A stretch of 64,000 nucleotides of DNA, from positions 62,001 through 126,000 of the forward strand of contig NW_025930472.1 of NCBI RefSeq assembly GCF_000764305.2, in the 5' to 3' direction. Of the stretch, positions 35,877-47,200 are shown piece by piece. Made by a program: the position numbers and the translations under genes. The stretch comes from Hyalella azteca. Taxonomy: Eukaryota > Arthropoda > Malacostraca > Amphipoda > Hyalellidae. The notes under the pieces were generated by a model. It had not been told where the DNA came from and searched no databases. It worked only from the letters and a program-made list of their open reading frames with translations. The stretch's first letter is position 1. Every line of letters starts with the position of its first letter.

Positions 35877-38274
35877 CTAGCAGAAATTTTCGCCAAGGTA
35901 ATATAGACGTAATGCTCGTTCGAGTATCGTCCGATGGGCAGTGAATCAGCCGAAAAGCAACAGAAAGAGACCGTCTAGATAAGAAAGTTTGAAGAATTAA
36001 TCACATATTGTCCAAATGTGATGGTAAACACAGGCCATGTTGTTGCACAAATATTTGTCTGGTCAGAGATCGATTTCAGCCTAATGCACAGACTCTGATC
36101 TCAATGAGTATGCTATTAGCGCTTGAGTTTCTTTTGGAACTTTGAGAGCAGAAATAATTTTAGCAGTACATACAACCTAAATATCAATACCGAAAGGTAG
36201 CTCACTTAAATTAAGTTTTCATAATATTTATTTCGTGTTCGTGATGATTCGAAACTAGAAAAGTTCCTCTCCCGCGCCCATGCACATTTTTCGTCTAAAT
36301 TAATTTGTGGATTTTGATACATTTTTTAATTGGTTTTTGTTCAGGTTACGGTAGTCGTTTTTCCTACCGTTCCAGAAATTGACGCACCAAGTTAATCAGA
36401 CTTTGAAGCCTGGCATTTTATAGTCACGAGCTGCTTCCAGACACCCATGGTTGAACTCAGCCATGGCAGATCTTTGTTAGGATACAGCTGGTGGACGATC
36501 CAAAAGCTGTAGGCGTGATATTTTATCACACGAGGGTCGCTGAACTACCTATTGCTTTGACGATAATTTAGCAACATATCATATATTTCATTTAACTATG
36601 CATGCCAGATTTTTACCAGTTTCTAAGCGGTTAAAATAATACGGTTAAAAGTTTTTGGCTTGCACATGTATATAATGGCTCGTGCGCAATGACATATTAG
36701 CATATCATGAGAAAATTGCGTTATCACCTAAACTTAATTCCAAACACAATTTTTGTAATACATTTGTGTACTATATTTAATTGGTACTTATGTACTCGAA
36801 GAAAATACATGTAAATACTATATGATTAATAAAATGCTGAAAGTTTATCCTTATCTTAGGAGCAGAACTCTGAACCATTGCATCGTTGTTTCAAATGAGT
36901 CATTGTGCTATCATTGCAAAACAACATTCCTGTGGTGGCCAAATGTAACGTCCAGAAGATTTAAGAACAATTTAGGCAATAATTATTCAGTGTTTATATA
37001 GATTTTTTTGCTGTACTTAGAATCTAATGTGCAAGCATCATCGAAACATCTCTCAGTTGCAAGCTCTAAACATTATTATTATTATTATGAATATTATAAA
37101 ACATTATTGCCGAGCCATCTCGGTTGAAATTCCGGAATTCAACTCTTACTCTGAAGCTATTTATTGACATTATGCTCCTGCAAACGTTATCAGAATTAAT
37201 TTTGCGAGCCTCAATTTCAAGTAGTGCGTTACACGCTACGTTTATCTTCCTCTACTCTAAAACTCTGCGTTTTGAGCGCCACGTGAAAACGAAACGGACG
37301 AAAATAATTCTGACAACGCGTGCAGGAGTGTATTGTAAATAAATAACTTCGTTGGTAATCAGGTCAAGATCTGTTTCAATTTGAAGAAATTAAGCGTGGA
37401 AAACCTGCTAAAATGTAGCGTTTAGCACGCTAATTAAAATCGATGCGGAAAAAAATCTGACAATGGTGGCATGAGCGTAATGTCAATCAATATCTTCTTT
37501 TTTAATTTGGCCCTGATCGGTTTCGATTTTTCAAACTTATGCGTGCAAAATCTGCTATGGAAATTGGTCCCAAAAGTGTCGATTTAGTGTGACTTGGATC
37601 CTGACTTGGATATTGAAAAAAAAATTAAAAATTACAAATTTGCATTGATTCATTTGAAAGTAAGGCTGTATAAATCGATTCATTCACAGCCTTATGATTC
37701 ATCATAAGGCTGTATAAATCGACCTGTCTGACATTTTCTTGAGGAAGCAAAAACTTTCCAAGATTGTTCTCGAAATAGAAATAAATAAATAAATAAACTC
37801 TTCGACATCCTCAGCTTCAAGGCGTATCCATTGGTTTGTGCGTTTGTCCTAATCGGCCCGCGGCCAGCGGACCAAAACCGCATAGTTAAATTTTATGTTT
37901 TTGAAGTTTGTTTCACATGTAATTGTCAAAGATTTTTAAGCATTTGGTTCCGTTACCTGTTCTAACTCGAATATTGCTCTTAAATTTATTATATATTGTT
38001 CCCTTTTAACTTTAAAATTAGTGTTGAACTTGGTTAGTTTTTCAAAATATTTCGTTTACATTATCGTGTTAAATACGAACGGATTGCACTGATATCAGGA
38101 AGGGAATGTTTTGCATTATTGGATTTAAAGTTGTGGAGTCTGGTCGATTTGTTCCGCTAGTCATTCATCACATCTACTAAGTTTTTTGATGTTTCGAGCA
38201 CTGAATTTAGAATGTTAACGTAATTATTGTTTTATTACGACACTGATTGTTACTGTCTTTTGTTCATTGCGAAT
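35877..38274. other. Interval between the receptor and UPF0547; no gene seen
   Basis: AT-rich. Local features: an (ATT)n run near 37070-37085 and a duplicated TAAGGCTGTATAAATCGA at about 37662 and 37706. Confidence 0.45.
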
Positions 38275-41200
38275 ATGCCTCCGAAAGGCGTCGGTAAGGC
38301 CGTGAGCAAGCGGTGTCCTCAATGCAAGAAGCAGGTGAGTTGAGTTCGATTCTGTATTCATTATTGGCGAATTTATGTAAACGATAGCTTTTATTTCAAG
38401 GATATGGTAAATTATTCATATTTTGTGTTTAAAAGCTGATATTTTCAATCGTGACGTATTTTATCTTGGTTCTCCGCGCGTCTAGTAGGCGAAAGTCGAT
38501 CCTTATCATCCCTTGTGGTCGTGGATCTCACGGGACTCGGGGGAGGCTGGGGAGGTGACAACTTCTTTAACTTTACATGAAACCGTAACTTGTCAACGTA
38601 CGCTGATGTATCGTAAAAATGTTACTTTATTGTTGTATATCGATTAACCTATTAATCAACTGTAAAAACCTCATTCATTTCGAACTGTCTCGATAAATTT
38701 GCAATGGTCATTACACTATCATTGTTTGGCCTTTAGGTATTATAAATTAGTGACACAATAGGTATATGCTCAATGCACATTCACAGTTGTCAATTGTGAT
38801 TGTGAATGATTTTTTTATTTCAAAATTGAAGTGATAAATGATTAGAAAACAGCAAATCTCAAATCCCTGTAAGTGTATTTTGATCTGGGTGAAGATAGGA
38901 TTAGGAGGTATAGGTAGGTAAATGGAAATATATGTGCCTACTATAAAGTCTTTTGGCAAATTGGCACACAAATCCCTTTTTTCCTCACTTGTTTCACCTT
39001 ATTTGCATATTCAGAATTCAGATTGTATGAAATTTAATATGGATTTTCAGAATTTCAGTTTCATAATCTCTGAAAAGTGGGTAGAACTTAGAAGGATTAA
39101 TGATTGTTTGTTTTGTATTAATTGACTGATAGCCTATTAATTAATCTGTAATACTAATTGGTACTGATCCATCTCTATTGTGCAAGGTGGGAAAAGTCCT
39201 ACTGTTTTCTGAAATGTTGCTGATCTAATATCATATAAATTACATGACATTAGGGTCACAAGATTTCATACCCAAGGAAATTGTATGATATAATTCTAGT
39301 AGGTATGAAATCTTGCAACTCTAATGGCATATATTTTTGTTTGATTGAAAAATTTCAATTTTCACTTTGCAAACTTGTTTCATAAAATTTCCAACTTTTG
39401 TAATCTGCAGTACTGCAAGGCTCCTGCCAAAATATCTTGCAGAATATAATGATAATGACTAAATGAGTCAACCCAAAATGTTTTGTTGAAAAGTGCATAG
39501 TTGCGGTCACAGCACAGCACACGCACAGCACTCAAACTGCACAGCACTATCAAGTGTTCAGTTGCCACTAAAGTAAACACAAATGTTATTATTGCTGTTT
39601 GACTGTTTTTAGAGTAAAATTAGAGATTTGTAGTAACACATGCTCAGGACTTTGTGAATAAGTTTGTGGCTTGTAAATGGCCAGAGCTGGGCAGCGCTAC
39701 TTGGAAATGTAGCGGCGCTACCGCTACCGCTACATGCTCGAAATGTAGCGGGCGCTACCGCTACCGCTACACCCACTAGATTGTAACGGGCGCTACCGCT
39801 ACCGCTACATGCTCTAAATGTAGCGGGCGCTACCGCTACCGCTACACCCACTAGATTGTAACGGGCGCTACCGCTACCGCTACAGTAAAATGTAGCGCGC
39901 TACATTAGCCGCTACAATGGCCAAAATTATTGGAAATCTCTAAATATTTATTAATCTGAAATTGGGATTTACTCATTAACATTTAATGATAATAAAACAT
40001 TTTTAAAACATATCAATGCAACTTTATTGCAATTAACCTAACCTAACCAGTATGGGTTAACCCCAGGGTTAGATACAGCAAATAAAAGTTACAGTTATTT
40101 TTATGTTTTACCTTCCCTACATGGATGTGAACTTTAATCTACCAATCTAAGAAATTATCCACATATACATATAAAAATCAGTCTTTTTTTGTATATATAT
40201 GTGGATTATTTTTGAGATTGGTAGATTAAAGNTGTAAATCCATAAAATTATGGCTCGAAAAAATAATAGAAAAATCCAGCTGCAGCTCACCAAGTAGATA
40301 TATTCCATTCCTGCCTTCAAGCATGAAAAACTTCTACCAGTAGGGCTGCGAATACCGTCAAACGGGGTAAAATGGGATGGTTTTGAGCATTTTTTGTTAA
40401 TAACTTCTTACCATAAAACATTTCATAAACAAGTTTGGGCTCATTTTAAAGGTCTTTGCAAGGGCTATTGTATGGCATCTCCAAAAAAATTCCATATGCT
40501 ATTTGTAAGGTACTAGACGCAATATGAAAGGCTCCTGAATCAATCTGGAAATGGGGTAAGAAGGGACACTTGAAATAAAATTCAATTTTAAACATTTGAA
40601 GCATGCAGAGTGTACTCATCTATTACTAACAGTACTCTGAAGTCCTCCTCTTCCTTTGTAGATGATGTAAATGTAGAAAAAATGAAATGACATGCCATTG
40701 AGCATTGACTATGACCTTGTCCACTGCAAGCTTCATATCAGCAGCCATGTAGCATTTCTTCTGTATCTGTAAGCTTACAGGATGGTTTGTAATTTCTCAC
40801 AATTTTAATTGAGTCAAGTGATTTCACTATAACAAAATAGATTGTAAAAAAACATACCTGAAACAGGAAGGAATATTTTAGTGACAACCATCATTTTTTT
40901 GGAGAAATAAATCATAGTTTAGGTTAATTACTTTTCATTCTTTGTTGCCCAGTGCTCAATTCTATCTGTGACATTCTATGCACAATTTTGTGACGACTGT
41001 TGCAGTAATTTTTTATTAAATGAATTTTTTTTCACTGAGCGAGGTAAATGTAATCAAAATTCTTTGTTGTTAATTGATTTTTTCATTAACTGGAGCCTTT
41101 GCTAACCAAGGTTCTACTGTAAATGCAATTTTAGGGTGTCCCTTATTACCCCGTTTTGCGGAAATGACCAGCATTTTTTCTTGGAATGAGATATGCAAAT

Positions 41201-44200
41201 TCTGTCAATCATGTTTTTAAGCCAGGCAAGAGGTACTTTTCCAAAATCTCACTTTTCACACTTTTTTTCAGGGATTTTTTAGAGGTAATAAATGTACCGT
41301 AAAATGGGGTAACTTTGACTCCCTGGGTAATTAGACCACTTTTCGTTTTTTTAACAAAAACCCCCAAAACTCAAAAACTATTTGACATAGAAAAATTTTG
41401 TCAATGGGCATTAAAGGCCTAATACTGAAGCTACATAACACAATAGAAAGATTTAAAAAGTTTGCATATCTAATAGGTTAAAAAATTAAAAATGTGACCC
41501 ACAAAAAAAAAGCTATTATTTAAAGCCTGTCCGAGTACCCCCTCCAATTTTTTTATTTTTGGGTAAAATAACTCCAGGTTTTGATGCATTGTAGTAGAAC
41601 TCTTCTAGTTACATATGCAAATGACAAATTTTAGGAAAGTGTCATAGTTTGCAAATGGGGGGCGCTGCCCCCAAATGGGGGAACTTAGACCACCTAATGT
41701 CAGCCCTGATGGGGTAACATAGACCGGCTTGGAAGTTAATATAAAATTACCATATATAACATATTTTATGTTTGACAGCCTATTAATGTTTTTTCTTTAT
41801 GTTTCAGACTCTACAGAGTCTTATGTATGGTAATTTTAACTTAATTTCCAAGCCAGTCAATATTTGCCCCGTCAGGGCTGCCATTAGGTAGCCACATTTC
41901 CCTCATTATGGGGCGGCACCCCCATTTGCAAACTACGACACTTTCCTCAAGTTTGTCATTTGCATATGTAACTAGAAGAGTTCTACTACAATGCACCAAA
42001 ACCTGGAGTTATTTTTATTATTATTTGGAGTTGTTACAATGCACCAAAACCTGGAGTTCATTTTTTGGACCAAAAAATGTAATTGATTTTACCACCTGGT
42101 CTAAGATACCCTAAGAGCTGGGGTAACAAAAACCATCACTTTTTTTTTAATTACATAAAAACTATGAGAGGCAGGAGCCAGCAATTTAAGGTGAGGGAAC
42201 CTAGAGTATAGACCTGTATTTTGCATGTTTCAATTCAAGTTTAATTTAGCTAGTAAAAAAATGGGGTCATACCCCCCGGTATGATTTCTCAACTTGCTTT
42301 ATGCTGCGTAGATAGTAAAAATGTTGAACTTTACACCACTATTTTTAGTTTTGCATTATTTAATTAGTTTAGCTGCTACAACATTTCTACAAAATGTTGG
42401 AGGACTGTCCCTTTTTACCTCGCCCCTCCCTTTGTACCCCATTGGATGGCATAGCTTTCTCGCCATTTCTGGAATCGTGAGATTTCTGCCAGATGAATTA
42501 CCTCCTATCTAATTGTTAACAAAAGTGCATGATTGGGCTGCAATATTCCAAATGTATTAAAAATTTGTCACTTTGAAGCTGCGAGATTTCAGAAACAAGT
42601 AGGAAAATTCCAATCCTGCCTGCCATAATGAACGTCAGACATGTAGTATAAGTTGGCTATAGGTCCTATATAGGCAGGAATGCATGGAATGTATCTACCT
42701 TTTGAGATGCATGTAGAGCTTTTCTGTCATTTTTTGAAACTATGAGATTCCTCCTAGCTAATAAAAAATTAACTCCTATCTAATTGTTAATGAAATTGCA
42801 CAATTATGCTGCAACAGGATTATAATTTTCCTACTTATGAATGAAATCTTGTTTTTGCCACGTGTCTCCTGCGGGTGAGGCAAACACTTCGCCTACTTGT
42901 ACTTGATAGGTTGGCAACAATCTACTTGGGAAGTGGATAATGATGAGACTAAAATTGCTCCAAATGCTGTCGGCCTGCTTGCGGTTGGAGCGCGGCCCGG
43001 ATACGGGCCCAAATCGACAGCAAATCTCTCCCCGTCCCCCGAAAGGGGGACCCGAAGCCCATGTTTTTTGGTGCTGCCGGCCTGCGGCTCCCCACGTGTG
43101 GTCGGCGTCTCTGTTGCTACTAGCGGGGGATGTTGAGGAGAACCCGGGTCCAAGGACAGCCCGGGTCAGGGAGAACCCGGGTCCGACTTGGATGTGTGAC
43201 ATATGCAATAGGCAAATCACAGAGAACCAATACTCAGTTCTCTGTAATAGTCTTGCCCCACATTGGGTCCATAAAAAATGCACAAACATAACACTCCGTC
43301 AATACACAAAGTCTTGGACCTGTCCCCAACACACTCCACCACTCCCTCCCAGGCCTGATACAGAGCCACCACCAGCATTGCAACTTGTTCCAAACCCAGC
43401 CACTGCACCCCAACCTCCGTTCCCCCCGCCAGTCACAACACCTAACAATCCCACACAACCCCTATCTCCACCAATCCGACTCCGAAAAACGCCCTCTGAT
43501 ATCAAGATAATGCAAATAAATACAAATGGCCTCACAAACAAAATAGAAGACCTCAAACTAACCACAAAACAACATGACATCGACATCATCACAATCCAAG
43601 AATCCAAACTTAAACCAACGACTCGCACACCCACTATACCTGACTATACTGCTATTCGTCTAGACAGGGCTCACAAGACAGGAGGTGGACTCATCATCTA
43701 CATTCATAATAACATAGTTTTCACAACTATCACTATTCCACAACACATCAACCAAGAAGCCACTGAAACCCAACTAGTCAAAATACATCTCTCTAACAAC
43801 AAGTTCGTCCACATAGCTAACATATACATCCCTCCCAGGGACACACGCCTACCACACCATCACAACCTAGACCAACACATCACTGACTGTTTCACATTCC
43901 TCCTCAACAAGCCCTACACCATTATTACAGGAGACATAAATGCCCACCACCCATCCTGGTACTCTCCTAACTCAGACCACAGAGGCATCCTCATCAACTC
44001 ACTTATACAAAATTCCAACCACATCATTCTCAATGAAAACTCNNNNNNNNNNNNNNNNNNNNNNNNNNNNNNNNNNNNNNNNNNNNNNNNNNNNNNNNNN
44101 NNNNNNNNNNNNNNNNNNNNNNNNNNNNNNNNNNNNNNNNNNNNNNNNNNNNNNNNNNNNNNNNNNNNNNNNNNNNNNNNNNNNNNNNNNNNNNNNNNNN

Positions 44201-47200
44201 NNNNNNNNNNNNNNNNNNNNNNNNNNNNNNNNNNNNNNNNNNNNNNNNNNNNNNNNNNNNNNNNNNNNNNNNNNNNNNNNNNNNNNNNNNNNNNNNNNNN
44301 NNNNNNNNNNNNNNNNNNNNNNNNNNNNNNNNNNNNNNNNNNNNNNNNNNNNNNNNNNNNNNNNNNNNNNNNNNNNNNNNNNNNNGATTCACCCATCTGA
44401 AATAAACCTACCTAGACCTGCACGCAGGAACCTTGCCCAACTTCGCACAAATAAATCACCGCTACTTCTCTCATATCTAAATAAAATAGACCCTGCCACA
44501 CACCCTTCTCCACTTTGCCCACTCTGTCTGTCCAACACGCACGACACCATTCATCTTTTCTCCTGCCCTGAAATGCCCACATCCCTGTCGGTGGGTGACC
44601 TTTGGTCGGACCCTGTAAACGCTGCAGGGCTGCTGGCCCGCTGGGGCGACCGACTTGGCTGGCCCCAGAACTGGGTCTAGGCCCCGCCTCGCGCCACGAA
44701 GCGAGGCGGGGAGGGTCAACAACAACAACAACATGAGACTAAAATTTATCTTTTATTACTGACAAATGAAACAGAATTTAAGGTATAGTTCAGTTAAATG
44801 GCTATTGGTTATGCAGTGAACACAAGTGTGGTGCACAAGTGGATGAAGAATGTCGGTATATACCTAGAGAGTTTTGGAGCATAGGACTAACGAGCATAGG
44901 AGTTAAAGAACTAAGAAGCATGGAACTAACATGCGTAGGAGCATGGCCAAGATGCATATGTGATCTGCCATAAAAGAAAGTAAACTTATTAATTTTATGT
45001 ATCATAGCCCTATGACTATAAGATGAAGAATTGGATTAAATATGAACAAGCATTAAATTAACAAGCAGAAAAACAGTAATAATCAAGAACCTTAATAATG
45101 ACTTCTTAGAGCAACTGTGTTGCTTATGGATGCAGAAAAAGTAATCAAGCAAACTTATATTGCAGCAAACAGCTTAATGAAGAATTAATGAACATCAAAA
45201 TATATTGCTTGCAGAATTAAAACACACTGAAAACAATTAATAGAAAATCAGAAAACAAAGTGAAATCACAAAAATATAAACCATTTGTAATATAACATCA
45301 ATTGAGCAATAAAATGAATATATTCAATAAATAATCACTCACTTCCTCTCAAGTGGTGAGTTAGCTTAGGTTCCCATACCGGTGCAGTTATTAGTTATTC
45401 ATTGGAATTTTGCATTAGGATTATGCTTTAGTTTTGGAATTTGCCTTTACAGTAATAATTTTACTTCCTTGTCTGGACTAGAGAAGAAAAACAAAAAAAT
45501 TACATACCGTAATGAGAAAACACAGCACAGACATTAAATAAACGAGCATGAAAGCCAAAGGGTTGGGCTAAAAAGCAATATAGCTCCTCCTGCAACATTG
45601 TGGCTACGAAGTAACAAAGCTTTGACACAATGAATTGTGCAGCCCAATCATGCACTTTTTTTAACAATTAGATAGGAGTAGAATCATCTAGCAAGAATCT
45701 CAGAGCTCCAAAAATTGCAGGAAGACTATAGTTGTGGCTCCAAAGGTCACTCCAGAGCTTCAAGATTCCAATTGTATTAAAAAAATTGTCCCTTTAGAGC
45801 TGTGAGATTTCTGAGATAAGTGGGAAAATTATAAATACCAGTACTGAATATAATAAAGTGTAAAAAGTGTGAATAGTACCGATACATACGGTACTCCAAG
45901 GTTCGAGGAATAATATCTATACACACTGAATAATATCTATGTGACAGGGATTTAAGTATTGTCTAGTGGGAATTTGTGCTTGCATCTGTAAATTTGTCTG
46001 TCTGCCCTGTGCTTGGGTAAATGACCATTACTTGCTTAGTGGTTTATTCATATGTTGGACTGTGTTGGCACAAGAGGATGGTGTACTAGGTGGTAATTGA
46101 TGAATGAGATTAGTGTGTTGGACTATTTTGGCATAAGGGGAAGGTGACTAGGTGGTAATTGATGAATGAGATTAGTATGTTGGACTGTGTTGGCATAAGG
46201 GGATGGTGTACTACGTGGTAATTGATGAATGAGGTGAGAGTGAGGCCACTGTTGAGGCTAGTGAGGCTGTGGTTGAGTGTTGCCAGAAAATCTTCCAGCG
46301 TTTCTTCTGTTTTTTCCATTATTGAGGTTTTCATTTGTTCAGTTAGTTCATGGATGTCGTCTGAAGTTATTCCATATTCTGATGAGACAAGAGATAACAG
46401 GCATGAAATTGGGGTTGTAATTCTTCCTGTTGAACTTGGAAATTGTTATTAGGAATGGCTTTTGAGGTGAGCAAGTTAATCTGTTTGGTGGAAAGCAGTG
46501 TGACGATAGTGTGTAACTTACTCATCATATTGGCTATCACTGGCAGATATTGTATGACTTTTTAACAATTTTTCTGCGGCCAATTGCTGGAAATGATTTG
46601 ATTGTCTACACCGTCCTCCACCTTGTATGATGTTCTTCTATTGGGCAAAAACATTTCTAGTGCATAAACTGTGCTTGAAATATTTCAAGAAGTTTGCATG
46701 TTTGAGGGGGCTGAGGATGTAACAATACAACATATATTTTTATATTAAATATTTTTTTGGGCCTATTGATATGGTTCTGATTTCAGTGACTATCTGTTCT
46801 TTGGCTTGTAGAAAAAAAGTGAGCAGATTTGAAATTTCAGAGGCTTGTATATTAAAGACTGGTAAATTCTACCATATATATATTCCATCCTGAGCATTTT
46901 CTAAGATTTTGCATACATATTCAACTATCTACCTATAATCTGAGTCAATATAAAGTGCATTTTTAATGAAAGCAGAAAGGAAAGAACATAAATTTTGGTT
47001 TCATAGCAATAACCCTTCTTGCAATGTTCATTTAACAACTTTTGAACATTATAGCAGGCAGCGTGATACATGGAACAAATGGCAGATTCTGCTAGGATTA
47101 GACTGCCCTTCTCCAGTTTTGTTTCAATGAAGAACTATTTATGAATCTGCAGTGTAGTGATGAATAGTAGTGTAGAACATTCAGTAATAATGCAAATTAA

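Larger units (their letters stand above)
42957..44732 (+). mobile_element. 2A-bearing APE-type non-LTR retrotransposon with 5' ribozyme
   Basis: An identical 14-bp target-site duplication brackets the element, which lies in sense orientation in UPF0547 intron 1. In order: HDV-like ribozyme (42957-43022), 2A motif (43111-43152), a decayed second NPGP, PHD-like finger, APE endonuclease, a 343-N gap, C-terminal Cys/His motif, stop, hairpin and (CAA)n tail. The first base at the duplication is the predicted ribozyme cleavage product, so the 5' end is complete. The order resembles trypanosomatid L1Tc/ingi and 2A-bearing animal LINEs. The RT expected between endonuclease and C-terminus is absent, presumably hidden in the gap, which is far shorter than an RT. 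Confidence 0.9.

Noticed and set aside
40037..40052. AACCTAACCTAACC as an interstitial arthropod telomere repeat
   Set aside because: Only about three units, too few to support the claim.
42940..42963. ATG at 42940 as the start of the LINE ORF
   Set aside because: It lies in flanking host DNA and the target-site duplication; the element begins at 42957, so 42964 is the first ATG it owns.
43217..43634. Minus-strand ORFs opposite the LINE
   Set aside because: Shadows of the Pro-rich linker and endonuclease frame; glycine/valine-rich by complement.
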